Source: Pseudomonas putida
Lineage (GTDB): Bacteria > Pseudomonadota > Gammaproteobacteria > Pseudomonadales > Pseudomonadaceae
Assembly (NCBI RefSeq): GCF_002741075.1
Contig: NZ_CP016634.1
Coordinates: forward strand, 1,132,501 to 1,196,500
DNA: 64,000 bases
Direction of reading: 5' to 3'
Every line of letters begins with the position of its first letter. Position 1 is the stretch's first letter. The notes under the pieces are model-generated. The model was not told the DNA's origin. It did no database searches and saw only the letters and a program-made list of their open reading frames with translations. The translations under genes and the position numbers were made by a program. Below, piece after piece: positions 55,330 to 64,000 of the stretch.

Positions 55330-55797
55330 ATGGACTATCAGTTGCAGGAAGGCGGCATTGCGTTGCCAGAAGGTTTTCAAGATCGCACCGTCAACATGTT
55401 CGTATTGGGGGCCAGCATCCCGGCGCCCTTGAGCATCACTGTTTCCAGAGACAACCTGTTGCCCGGCGAGGCGTTGAAGGCCTATGTGGAACGGCAGGTG
55501 AAGATGCTATCGTCCAAATTGCGCGGTTACTCGCTGTTGGGCAAAAAAGCGGCGACCTTGTCGGCCACCGCGCCCATCGAAGGCATCCAGATCGATGCCT
55601 ACTACATGAATGAAGGCCGCCCGTTCTATCAGCGCCAGGCAGCGTTCCTGATGACACCTGAGCGCGCGCTTATTTTCTCCACGACCGCCCAGGCCGACTT
55701 CAGCCCCCAGCAGAATCAGGACTGGGAAAGCCTGCTGGCGAGTTTCCAGCCCCGCACCAGCGGTACAGCATCTTCCGAGCCCAGCGAACAGGAGTAA
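55330..55797 (+). CDS. DUF1795 Eag-type chaperone for the Rhs effector (second)
   Basis: 155 residues, typical DUF1795: YQLQEGGIALPEGFQDRTVN, SRDNLLPGEALKAYVERQVK and RQAAFLMTPERALIFSTTAQ. It lies 6 bases before the PAAR-Rhs gene, the standard place for an Eag chaperone, whose client has N-terminal membrane segments. Confidence in family is high. Confidence 0.88.
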   Translation: MDYQLQEGGIALPEGFQDRTVNMFVLGASIPAPLSITVSRDNLLPGEALKAYVERQVKMLSSKLRGYSLLGKKAATLSATAPIEGIQIDAYYMNEGRPFYQRQAAFLMTPERALIFSTTAQADFSPQQNQDWESLLASFQPRTSGTASSEPSEQE

Positions 55798-55803
55798 CCG
55801 CTC

Positions 55804-58800
55804 ATGTTCGAAGCGGCCAGGTTCGAGGACGAGATATCGCACACCAGCGCATTGGGGGGCTTTCTGATTGGCGCCGCCCTGGGGATTGCGCTGGTGGCCA
55901 CGGTGGCGATTGCCACGTTCACCTGCGGGTTCGGTGTGGCGTTGTTGGCAGGCCTGGCGGCAGGCATTGGCGGGAGTCTGCTGACCGCGGCAGGGGAGGC
56001 CATAGGAAGCATGTTTTCCTCCCCCTCAGGGAAGATACGAACCGCATCACCCAATGTCTTCATCAACAGCCGCAAGGCGGCGCGGGTGGAGAAGAGCGTG
56101 GCCGAGTGCGACAAGCACCCCGGGCCTGTACAGATCGCAGAAGGCTCGACCAACGTCTTCATCAACAGCTTGGCGGCGACGCGTAAAGGCGACAAGCTGA
56201 CCTGCGGGGGCAAGATCACCAGCGGCTCGGACAACGTCATCATCGGCGGCGGCACCTACGCTTACCTGCCCGTGGACGATGAAATCCCGGGCTGGTTGCG
56301 CACCACGGTCGATGTGCTGATGGCCATTGCCGGCGCGGCGGGCGGTATCGCCCAACTGATCAAGGCCGGTACCCAGGCCGGCATGAAAGCCATCATGCCG
56401 TGCGTGGCGAAGTTCACCGCGGGCTTCGTCGCCGGCGAGGTGTCCAGCCGTTATGTGGTCGGGCCGGCCATCGAACGCGCCGTAGGCGGCCTGGTCGGTA
56501 ACCCGGTTGACCTGACCACCGGCCGCAAGGTCATCCCGGACGAGGTCGATTTCAGCCTTCCGGGCCTGATGCCCATCGAGTGGTCGCGCTTCTACGCCAG
56601 TGACCTGAACGTCGATAGCGTGCTCGGCCGCGGCTGGGTGTTGCCCTGGGAGCAGAGCCTGCGCCGCCAGGGTAGCTTCATCTACCTCACCGACAACCAA
56701 GGGCGCGAGGTCCCGTTCGTGGCCCTGCAGCCCGGCGAGCGGATCTACAACCCCCACGAGCAGGTCTACCTGGTGTGCACCGAGGGCGGCCATTACCTGC
56801 TGCAAACCCTCGACAACCTGTTCTTCTACTTCGGCGAAGTTCCCGACGACAGCAGCGAAACCCCACTGCAACGCATCGAGAACGCCCTCGGCCATTTCCT
56901 GCACTTCACCCGCACGCCCGAGGGCACGCTGACCGACATCAGCGCCACCGGTGGCACCCGCGTGCACCTGCATTACGACCACCCGCTGGGCCGTCTGACC
57001 GACATCAAGCGCGTGGTGAACAACGAAGCGGTCGAAACGCTCACCCAGTACCGCTATGACGACCATGGCCAGCTGAGCGAGGTGATCAACCGCAACGGCG
57101 ATTCGGTGCGGCGCTTCAGCTATGCCGAAGGCCTGATGATCAGCCACAGCAACGCCCTGGGCCTGGGCTGCCACTACCGCTGGGAAACCCTGGGCGGCAC
57201 GCCACGCGTGGTCGAGCACTGGACCAGCGATGGCGAGCATTTCCACTTCCGTTACGACCTGGAGGCCCGCACCAGTTGGGCCACCGATGTGCTGGGCCGT
57301 GAGCTGGAGATTCGTTACAACGAAGACCACCGCGTCATCGCCAGCCGCGACTACGGCGGCGAGCGCTACGCCATTGAGTTGGACGAGCACGGCAACATGG
57401 TTGGCCTGGGCCTGCCGGACGGCAACCAGCTCGCCTTCAAGTACGACGAGTTCGCCCGCCTGCTCGAAGAAACCGACCCGCTCGGGCGCAAGATCACTTA
57501 CGAGTACCACCACCTGACCAGGCTGGTGACCCAGGTCACCTACCCGGACGGCAGCACCTGGCAAGCCCGCTACGACGACAAGGGCAACCTGCTCGCCGAA
57601 ACCGACGCCCTGGGGCAACTGACCGAATACCTCAACAGCGACGACGGCCTGCCGCACACCATCATCGATGCGACCTACAAGTCCAAATATCTGTGGTGGA
57701 ACACCCTGGCGCAGGTGGAGCGCTACCAGGACTGCTCGGGCAAGAGCACCCACTACCGCTACGACGAACGCCAGCACCTCGTTGCCGTGACCGATGCGCT
57801 GAACCAGACCACCACGCTGGAGCGCAAGCCGGATGGCGAAGTGCTGCGCATCAACCACCCGGACGGCACCTCGGAAACGTTCACCTACAACGCCCTCGGC
57901 CAAGTGCTCAGCCACACCGACGGCAAAGGCCAGAGCACCCGCCTGCTGCGCACGGCCCGGGGCTTGCCGAGCAGCCGCCAGGACGCCAAAGGCCAGCGGA
58001 TTCGCTACGAGTACGACCAGGCTATTCGCCTGACGGCGTTGGTCAACGAGAACAATGCCACCTACAGCTTTGCCTACGATGCCTCGGATCGCCTGAGCGA
58101 AGAAGTGCGGGTGGATAACCTGACGCGGCGCTTTACCTACAACGAAGGCGGCCATCTCACTCGGCTGCATGAGATCGGTTATGGCGAGCGAGGCGAGCGC
58201 CCGGAACGCGAGACGCTGTTTGAACGTGACGCCATCGGCCGCTTGATCGCCAAGATCAACCGCGATGCGAACCAGACCTTTGCGTACGACGACGGCGACC
58301 GGCTGCTGAGCATTCAGCGCAGCCCAACCGGTATCGGCAAACAACTTGGGGTAACCGAAGAAAAGCTCGAGTACGCCTACGACCTGTTGGGCCGCCTCAC
58401 AAAAGAAATCACCCCTGAGGGCATACTCGGCTACGAGTACGACCCGCTCAGCAACCTGACCACGCTGACCCTGCCGGACGGCCGCAAGGTCAACCACCTG
58501 TACTACGGCAGCGGCCACCTGCACCAGATCAACCTCGATGGCCAGGTCATCAGCGACATGGAGCGCGATGACCTGCACCGCGAGGTCTACCGGAGCCAGG
58601 GCAAACTCACCAGTTGCTTCGGCTACGACGCGATGGGGCGCAAAGCCTGGCAGTTCGCCTCGACGCTGCCAGCGGAAAAACTCTCGCAGGTGCACAACAG
58701 CGGCGTTAACACGTCGCTGCTGGTGGACCATGCCTATAACCCGATTCATCGCCGTTATCAGTACGACCCGGCGGGTGAACTGGTCCGCACCCTCGACAAG

Positions 58801-60027
58801 CTACGTGGCGAGATCAAGTATGAATACGAAGCCAACGGCCAGTTACGCAGCCGCGATACCAGCTCGCTGATTGGGAGCGAAGTATTTCGTTACGACGCGG
58901 CGGCCAACCGGCTGGACTTCAACGCGCGGCAGTTCGACAAGGTCAAGGACAACCGGATCAAGCAGTGGCGGGATCAGGAGTATAGCTATGACCCATGGGG
59001 TAATTTGATCGAGAAGCGCTCGGGGCATAGCAAGCTGCAGAGCTTTAGCTACGACTGCGAGAACCGGTTGGTCAGGGCGGAAACGCTGGTTAACGGCACG
59101 CTGGAGAGTACGGGCGAGTATCGCTACGACAGCCTGGGCCGCCGGGTGGCGAAACAGTCAACCATCAAGAGCGAGGTGGAGCAAAAGCGGTTCCTGTGGC
59201 AGGGGTTGCGGATGCTGCGGGAAGAGACGCCCGGGCAGAGCATTCTGTATCTGTACGAGCCGGGGAGTTATGCGCCGCTCGCGCGCGTTGATCGGGCGGA
59301 GGGGGAAGGGCAGAAGGTCTACTACTTCCATACTGACCAGATTGGGTCGCCGCTGGAACTGACGGATAGCGAGGGGCAGATCGTTTGGCAGGCGACGTAT
59401 CGGTCGTGGGGCGAGATAGAACAGCTAACTGTGAATGAAATACAGCAGAATCTACGATTTCAGGGGCAGTATCTAGACTCTGAAACAACTCTGCATTACA
59501 ACACGTTCAGGTATTACGAGCCGGAATATGGACGATTTATATCTCAAGACCCAATAGGGTTGGAGGGTGGGGTAAATCTCTACAGATATGCACCCAATCC
59601 ACTTGGCTGGGTAGACCCTAAGGGCCTAGCTAATTTGTTTGAGTTGGGGACTTACGGAAGTCTAAATGGTGAATTGCACGTTGGTGATAGTCTTCAGGCG
59701 CATGAGCTGTTGCGGCATGAATACTTAGTGCAGCAAGAGGTGGCAGAGAAGGCTACGCGCCTTTCCGGTAACCCATCCATCGCACTCGATTTAGATCATC
59801 ATACTCGAGGGCCAGCAAAAGATACACGTGGGGTTGGCGGCGCGCATTGGCATGAGACTCAAATTAGAGCAAGTCAAGGCCTTGGAAAAAATGACTTTGC
59901 TCCAAGCCTTAAGCGTGAACTAGATATTACGTCCGGAGCATTGCGAAAAGCTGGGGTTCCAGCAAGCAGGGTAAAAGTTCTGAAGAGACAAGCAAAAAAA
60001 TTCTATCGCAGCCTTGGAAGTTGCTAA
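55804..60027 (+). CDS. PAAR-domain Rhs T6SS effector with unassigned C-terminal toxin
   Basis: 1407 residues. Pre-PAAR membrane segments (about 17-66) are followed by a PAAR domain (about 75-155; SPNVFINSRKAAR, GSTNVFINSLAATR, VIIGGGT) and a second hydrophobic stretch. The Rhs/YD-repeat cocoon runs to the conserved end motif DPIGLEGGVNLYRYAPNPLG near 1249-1275. The variable tip (about 1276-1407) is AT-rich and His-rich: ALDLDHHTRGPAKDTRG, AHWHETQIRASQGLGKNDFA. I do not recognise its fold. A predicted immunity gene overlaps downstream. The toxin is delivered by VgrG 52850 with the chaperones above. Confidence 0.92.
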   Translation: MFEAARFEDEISHTSALGGFLIGAALGIALVATVAIATFTCGFGVALLAGLAAGIGGSLLTAAGEAIGSMFSSPSGKIRTASPNVFINSRKAARVEKSVAECDKHPGPVQIAEGSTNVFINSLAATRKGDKLTCGGKITSGSDNVIIGGGTYAYLPVDDEIPGWLRTTVDVLMAIAGAAGGIAQLIKAGTQAGMKAIMPCVAKFTAGFVAGEVSSRYVVGPAIERAVGGLVGNPVDLTTGRKVIPDEVDFSLPGLMPIEWSRFYASDLNVDSVLGRGWVLPWEQSLRRQGSFIYLTDNQGREVPFVALQPGERIYNPHEQVYLVCTEGGHYLLQTLDNLFFYFGEVPDDSSETPLQRIENALGHFLHFTRTPEGTLTDISATGGTRVHLHYDHPLGRLTDIKRVVNNEAVETLTQYRYDDHGQLSEVINRNGDSVRRFSYAEGLMISHSNALGLGCHYRWETLGGTPRVVEHWTSDGEHFHFRYDLEARTSWATDVLGRELEIRYNEDHRVIASRDYGGERYAIELDEHGNMVGLGLPDGNQLAFKYDEFARLLEETDPLGRKITYEYHHLTRLVTQVTYPDGSTWQARYDDKGNLLAETDALGQLTEYLNSDDGLPHTIIDATYKSKYLWWNTLAQVERYQDCSGKSTHYRYDERQHLVAVTDALNQTTTLERKPDGEVLRINHPDGTSETFTYNALGQVLSHTDGKGQSTRLLRTARGLPSSRQDAKGQRIRYEYDQAIRLTALVNENNATYSFAYDASDRLSEEVRVDNLTRRFTYNEGGHLTRLHEIGYGERGERPERETLFERDAIGRLIAKINRDANQTFAYDDGDRLLSIQRSPTGIGKQLGVTEEKLEYAYDLLGRLTKEITPEGILGYEYDPLSNLTTLTLPDGRKVNHLYYGSGHLHQINLDGQVISDMERDDLHREVYRSQGKLTSCFGYDAMGRKAWQFASTLPAEKLSQVHNSGVNTSLLVDHAYNPIHRRYQYDPAGELVRTLDKLRGEIKYEYEANGQLRSRDTSSLIGSEVFRYDAAANRLDFNARQFDKVKDNRIKQWRDQEYSYDPWGNLIEKRSGHSKLQSFSYDCENRLVRAETLVNGTLESTGEYRYDSLGRRVAKQSTIKSEVEQKRFLWQGLRMLREETPGQSILYLYEPGSYAPLARVDRAEGEGQKVYYFHTDQIGSPLELTDSEGQIVWQATYRSWGEIEQLTVNEIQQNLRFQGQYLDSETTLHYNTFRYYEPEYGRFISQDPIGLEGGVNLYRYAPNPLGWVDPKGLANLFELGTYGSLNGELHVGDSLQAHELLRHEYLVQQEVAEKATRLSGNPSIALDLDHHTRGPAKDTRGVGGAHWHETQIRASQGLGKNDFAPSLKRELDITSGALRKAGVPASRVKVLKRQAKKFYRSLGSC
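58454..59342 (+). repeat. Rhs-core repeat, master copy
   Basis: 889 bases recur at 60981-61869 almost without change (offset 2527). A 348-base part (58591-58938) recurs again at 63140-63487 (offset 4549). Confidence 0.92.
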
Positions 60028-60038
60028 GGGGTATGGCT

Positions 60039-60644
60039 ATGAAAGTCCAGAAAATTGTTTCTGCTTCAGGTGATGAACTACCATTTTACTTTGGTGGTGA
60101 TAGTGCGCACATTACAAACTGGCCAAAAAATCCAGACGGCCAGGATCTCTTGCTTCTTTTTTCCATTAACTGTAAGGCTGCAAAGCAGCGGCTGGGTCGA
60201 ACAGATCTCCCAGAGGATGGGGTTATACATGTTTTTTCTACATATGATCAAGACGATTATTTTCTTGATTCGATAACCGTTGACGAACTGCAGCTACAGA
60301 GGGGGGCTGCCTCATATACATATGTTGTCCATTCTGAGGGGGTGGACTCAATTAAGTCTCCAAGACCCTCAATCCCTCTTCAAACAGCTGACTTCGAAGA
60401 GGTATCCATTGATGAGGGGGAGTTGATAGTCTCCTCGTTAATGTCCCTGACCGCGCCAGCAGGCGCGTTGATCCCTAGGGATCTAGCGACGAACTATAAC
60501 TTTCTTTGTCAAGTCTACTCGTCTGACTTTCCCTCTCCTTTCCAGGATGTATTGTATATGAGTGACGGTGTAGGCTATCTGTTGATTAGTAAAAAGTTCG
60601 GAGGTGAGGAAGTCGACGGTTGCTTTTTTGTGCAGGTTGCGTGA
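60039..60644 (+). CDS. DUF1963/YwqG-like immunity protein for the Rhs toxin
   Basis: 201 residues. ATG 60039 is preferred because AAGGGG lies 7 bases upstream; an ATG at 60033 and a TTG at 60021 are alternatives. Features such as HITNWPKNPDGQDLLLLFSI, LPEDGVIHVFSTYDQDDYFL and CQVYSSDFPSPFQDVLYMSD fit the DUF1963 fold used by several immunity proteins. It follows the toxin tip directly and shares its AT-rich composition. Pairing is inferred. Confidence 0.7.
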   Translation: MKVQKIVSASGDELPFYFGGDSAHITNWPKNPDGQDLLLLFSINCKAAKQRLGRTDLPEDGVIHVFSTYDQDDYFLDSITVDELQLQRGAASYTYVVHSEGVDSIKSPRPSIPLQTADFEEVSIDEGELIVSSLMSLTAPAGALIPRDLATNYNFLCQVYSSDFPSPFQDVLYMSDGVGYLLISKKFGGEEVDGCFFVQVA

Positions 60645-60916
60645 GTTCTATAAAAATAAGTGCGGCCTTCTCCGGTAGGCTCTTTAAAATATTAATATTT
60701 TTCGTGGCGGCTAGATTAAAGTCTGGCCGTCTGTTTCTTACTAGACAGTGGTGCGCCATTATTTGCATTTCCTTGATTGGCGTGTTCGCCCTCGTTGTCA
60801 TAATATTTTTGAAGTCTGCAATTTCGCAGCTGGGATGTTGCAATAAGTGTTTAGATGGATTACGGAGGCGGTCAATTTAGCAGTCTGTCAAAAATTCGTG
60901 CCCCCTCTTTCTGATA
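60645..60916 (+). other. Spacer with a possible small membrane peptide
   Basis: About 270 AT-rich bases between the immunity gene and the displaced Rhs fragment. A frame here encodes a hydrophobic segment (CAIICISLIGVFALVVIIFL) ending at 60880, but it has no convincing start and could be a remnant. Confidence 0.35.
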
Positions 60917-62518
60917 GTGAGATGCCTCGGATCGCCTGGTCGAAGAAGTGCGGGTAGACAACCTGACGCGGCGGCGGTTTACCTGACCACGCTGACCCTG
61001 CCGGACGGCCGCAAGGTCAACCACCTGTACTACGGCAGCGGCCACCTGCACCAGATCAACCTCGATGGCCAGGTCATCAGCGACATGGAGCGCGATGACC
61101 TGCACCGCGAGGTCTACCGGAGCCAGGGCAAACTCACCAGTTGCTTCGGCTACGACGCGATGGGGCGTAAAGCCTGGCAGTTCGCCTCGACGCTGCCAGC
61201 GGAAAAACTCTCGCAGGTGCACAACAGCGGCGTTAACACGTCGCTGCTGGTGGACCATGCCTATAACCCGATTCATCGCCGTTATCAGTACGACCCGGCG
61301 GGTGAACTGGTGCGCACCCTCGACAAGCTACGTGGCGAGATCAAGTACGAATACGAAGCCAACGGCCAGTTACGCAGCCGCGATACCAGCTCGCTGATTG
61401 GGAGCGAAGTATTTCGTTACGACGCGGCGGCCAACCGGCTGGACTTCAACGCGCGGCAGTTCGACAAGGTCAAGGACAACCGGATCAAGCAGTGGCGGGA
61501 TCAGGAGTATAGCTATGACCCATGGGGTAATTTGATCGAGAAGCGCTCGGGGCATAGCAAGCTGCAGAGCTTTAGCTACGACTGCGAGAACCGGTTGGTC
61601 AGGGCGGAAACGCTGGTTAACGGCACGCTGGAGAGTACGGGCGAGTATCGCTACGACAGCCTGGGCCGCCGGGTGGCGAAACAGTCAACCATCAAGAGCG
61701 AGGTGGAGCAAAAGCGGTTCCTGTGGCAGGGGTTGCGGATGCTGCGGGAAGAGACGCCCGGGCAGAGCATTCTGTATCTGTACGAGCCGGGGAGTTATGC
61801 GCCGCTCGCGCGCGTTGATCAGGCGGAGGGGGAAGGGCAGAAGGTCTACTACTTCCATACTGACCAGATCGGTGCGCCGTTGGAGCTGACGGATAGTGAG
61901 GGAGCGATCGTTTGGCAGGCAACGTATCGTTCATGGGGTTCAATTGAGCAATTATCTGTCAATAAGATTGAGCAGAACCTGCGCTTTCAAGGTCAGTATT
62001 TCGATGGTGAAACAGGGCTTCACTTCAACACCCTGCGGTATTACGACCCCAAAATCGGACGATTCATCACGCAAGACCCCGTAGGTCTGCTGGGTGGTTT
62101 CAATCTCTACACTTTTGCAGCAAACCCAGTAAGCTGGAGCGATCCATGGGGTTTGCTTTGCTGGAATACGGCCAGGAAAAATTACTGGAAGAATGAAGCA
62201 AAGAGCTCTGTGGCAGGAAAGTATTCTCAACGAAACATTAATAGAATGTTGGCGGGTAAAGCTTCAGTGATGCGAGTGAAAGTCAAGTATAAGGACACAG
62301 CTTGGAATAGAGCGCGAGGGCGTGCAGGGCAAGTAGCTGAGATAAATGCACCAATGGAGCTTCATCATCAATATATTCCTCAGCGGATGGGTTCAGGTAT
62401 CGCTAATGAGAGCTGGAATTTAACAAAGGCTACGCCTTGGGGGCATGCCTCTATGGATGCCTATAGAAACTTGGGGTGGGAGCTTCAAAGTGTCACAAAA
62501 ACCATTGCGCAATGGTGA
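60917..62518 (+). pseudogene. Displaced Rhs C-terminal fragment with orphan HNH-like toxin tip
   Basis: The open frame of 533 codons begins at a GTG without a good ribosome site. Bases 60921-60980 match the Rhs gene near 58078-58140, then the sequence jumps ~310 bases to the core repeat 60981-61869, so the core is internally deleted. After DPVGLLGGFNLYTFAANPVS the tip differs from the intact Rhs: KYSQRNINRMLAGKASVMRV, then MELHHQYIPQRMGSG and NLTKATPWGHASMDAYRNL, an HNH-like (LHH/GHH) pattern. It has no PAAR or delivery part and serves as a silent toxin cassette unless recombined into the main rhs. Confidence 0.8.
60981..61869 (+). repeat. Rhs-core repeat, copy 2
   Basis: Near-identical to 58454-59342. 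The match ends just before the variable tip, giving a long homologous arm for tip exchange. Confidence 0.92.
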
Positions 62519-62535
62519 TTTTTAAAGAGGAATTT

Positions 62536-62973
62536 ATGGCAATTACTGAGTTTAATTATTTTTGTGCTGACGCCATCGCAGTGGCAGAAAAAATCTCTGC
62601 CTCGGTAGATGATGAGCAAGCAAGCAAGTTTCTGGAAAGCCTTTACTATGCCTATGAGCAAGAAGGCTCCCCCAAGAATAGGAAAAAGTGGATAGCGGAG
62701 AAGATTAAAGATAAGTTTATTTGTATGGCCAGCCCGCCAGTTTGGGTAGGGGAGCCTAGATGGGCGTACTTGGATGATGTGCCTATGGTTTTTCTAAATC
62801 AATTTAAAGTTTCAAATATTGAGGGTCGATTGGCTGATCGGTTTAAGTCTGGCGATACTGTTTTTGTTTTTGGAGGGAAAACGCCATCTGTTCCGAAGGA
62901 AGGGGACGCATGGAGTGTCGTTTACAAAATGGTTGTTCAAACAGAGGAAGGTGAGGATTTGTATGTCGGTTAA
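62536..62973 (+). CDS. Candidate immunity protein for the orphan HNH-like tip
   Basis: 145 residues, ATG 62536 with AGAGG upstream; AT-rich. Soluble, with MAITEFNYFCADAIAVAEKI, a helical first half and a beta-rich second half (PMVFLNQFKVSNIEGRLADR; FGGKTPSVPKEGDAWSVVYK). No family recognised. It starts 17 bases after the orphan toxin stop, the usual spacing of a Rhs immunity gene. It is intact, so it could still protect against sister cells carrying this tip. Confidence 0.65.
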   Translation: MAITEFNYFCADAIAVAEKISASVDDEQASKFLESLYYAYEQEGSPKNRKKWIAEKIKDKFICMASPPVWVGEPRWAYLDDVPMVFLNQFKVSNIEGRLADRFKSGDTVFVFGGKTPSVPKEGDAWSVVYKMVVQTEEGEDLYVG

Positions 62974-63791
62974 TTAATACTTTTCTGCTTGAGGTCTATG
63001 AGAGTCTGCCTAAACCAGTCGCTTCTTATGACCTCAGCAATATGCGTGGCCGCAGCTTGGCTTGCCTTGGTCAGGGAATTGCCTAAGGGCGGGAAGGCTT
63101 TTGACGCTCGCTATGAAGTCAAAGTTCAAAGTCTAGGATCGGAGCCAGGGCAAACTCACCAGTTGCTTCGGCTACGACGCGATGGGGCGCAAAGCCTGGC
63201 AGTTCGCCTCGACGCTGCCAGCGGAAAAACTCTCGCAGGTGCACAACAGCGGCGTTAACACGTCGCTGCTGGTGGACCACGCTTACAACCCGATTCATCG
63301 GCGTTATCAGTACGACCCGGCGGGTGAACTGGTCCGCACCCTCGACAAGCTACGTGGCGAGATCAAGTACGAATACGAAGCCAACGGCCAGTTACGCAGC
63401 CGCGATACCAGCTCGCTGATTGGGAGCGAAGTATTTCGTTACGACGCGGCGGCCAACCGGCTGGACTTCAACGCGCGGCAGTTCGACTCACTTGGCCGGA
63501 GGGGAGCTGTTTGGGGAAGGTTCTGATGGTCAGAAAATTTCCACTCTTGCAGGTGCGCTTATCGGAGGAGGAATTGCAGCTAGGGGCGGGGTTGGATTTG
63601 AAAGAAATCATGTCTTTACAAGCAAAGGTCGATGGAGCTGACGACCGGTGTCAATCCAAACTGCGACCGCCGCTTTGCCAATGCCGACAAAGGGTTCCCA
63701 GGCGTCGTTGGCAGCTATGAGATGTTCGTCGCCAGGCTGAGCAGGCCTCATGCACCGCCTGATAATCCCGAAATTCATTCAGGAGACGGTC
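62974..63791 (+). pseudogene. Chimeric remnant of PAAR-like and Rhs-core pieces
   Basis: No intact gene. Bases ~63085-63139 encode KGGKAFDARYEVKVQSLGS, matching the truncated toxin at 48774 (GGKAFDARYEFKSQGFGS). Then 63140-63487 is Rhs core. Then 63488-63640 encodes LAGGELFGEGSDGQKISTLA and on to RGGVGFERNHVFTSKGRWS, matching the preceding part of the same 48774 protein. So upstream and downstream halves of a PAAR-like segment flank a piece of core. Bases 63641-63780 show nothing. Confidence 0.75.
63140..63487 (+). repeat. Rhs-core repeat, copy 3
   Basis: 348 bases matching 58591-58938 with few differences; junctions on both sides are abrupt. Confidence 0.9.
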
Positions 63792-64000
63792 GTGAAGCTG
63801 GAAACGCGAAGTATCGAGTTTGTCCCTCACGCTGAACGCTATGGTACACCCAGGCGGTTGTTCACCATCTGGTTCAGCTCCAATTTCCAGGTGACCGCCC
63901 TGATGGTCGGCACGTTGGGTGTCGCCTCGGGCTTGAGCTTTGCCTGGACGCTGCTCGGCCTGCTGATCGGTAATCTCATCGGCACCATCTTCATGGCCGC
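63792..64000 (+). CDS. NCS1-family permease (purine/cytosine/allantoin type), N-terminal part
   Basis: The gene runs off the window; 69 codons are visible from a GTG at 63792 with AGGAGA 5-6 bases upstream. The sequence FVPHAERYGTPRRLFTIWFS then NFQVTALMVGTLG and LLGLLIGNLIGTIFM is the start of nucleobase:cation symporter-1 proteins, with the first two membrane segments. It marks the return from the effector island to ordinary metabolism genes. The exact substrate cannot be told from this part. Confidence 0.8.
   Translation, partial: MKLETRSIEFVPHAERYGTPRRLFTIWFSSNFQVTALMVGTLGVASGLSFAWTLLGLLIGNLIGTIFMA

Noticed and set aside
56047..58749. 900-codon minus-strand frame opposite the Rhs gene
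   Set aside because: The repetitive Val/Ala/Gln product mirrors the YD repeats; no start site or motif supports it.
1..64000. tRNA, rRNA or riboswitch genes
   Set aside because: No cloverleaf, rRNA segment or known aptamer core was seen on reading either strand, although a covariance search was not possible.

Overview
The window reads as a chromosomal stretch of a fluorescent-group Pseudomonas, most like the P. putida group. This rests on high GC, a SpuA/SpuC-type polyamine catabolism pair, a phosphonoacetaldehyde hydrolase set, and a single-operon type VI secretion system (T6SS) whose gene order resembles the P. putida K1 type. The assignment is inferred from protein recognition, not from a search.

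Layout. (1) 1-2614: end of a polyamine catabolic operon (glutamine amidotransferase, SpuC aminotransferase, terminator) and an XRE-cupin regulator. (2) 2796-19866: a co-directional locus of eleven genes. It has two HlyD-like adaptors, a membrane M50 metallopeptidase fused to an HlyD-like arm, an Asp/Asn beta-hydroxylase, two sulfotransferases, a GNAT acetyltransferase, a small unknown protein, a phage-tail-collar (MdpB-like) protein, a 2304-residue LEPR-DUF4347-Ig-repeat surface protein and a lipoprotein TolC. A stand-alone APS kinase (CysC), which makes the sulfotransferase donor PAPS, faces it at 19909-20523. No ABC ATPase is present. I regard this locus as the best candidate for an undescribed system: export and multi-step modification of a giant surface protein and/or the collar protein. 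(3) 20635-24960, minus strand: phosphonate island (PhnX, LysR, GlpT-like MFS, iron alcohol dehydrogenase). (4) 25075-45792, minus strand: complete T6SS operon (unknown-tssB-C-E-F-G-H-J-K-L-M-tagF-TssM/OmpA fusion-hcp-tssA). (5) 45984-47573: an IS3-family element just upstream of the T6SS operon. (6) 47574-63640: a T6SS effector island. It holds broken immunity genes, a truncated PAAR-like HNH toxin with a SUKH-type immunity gene, a candidate pore-forming effector with a membrane immunity gene, vgrG, two DUF1795 (Eag) chaperones, a PAAR-Rhs effector with a new-looking tip and a DUF1963-like immunity gene, a displaced Rhs toxin tip with its own candidate immunity gene, and a third chimeric remnant. 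(7) 63792-end: start of an NCS1-type permease.

How the parts fit. The T6SS operon encodes the sheath, baseplate, membrane complex and tube; the island supplies VgrG, chaperones and interchangeable toxins. Toxin tips and immunity genes are clearly AT-richer than the Rhs core and secretion genes, and three copies of Rhs-core sequence plus shuffled PAAR pieces record repeated recombination there. In the 2.8-20 kb locus, CysC could supply PAAPS-type sulfate donor (PAPS) to the two sulfotransferases, while the HlyD/M50/TolC proteins could form the envelope export path. That functional link is inference from gene context.
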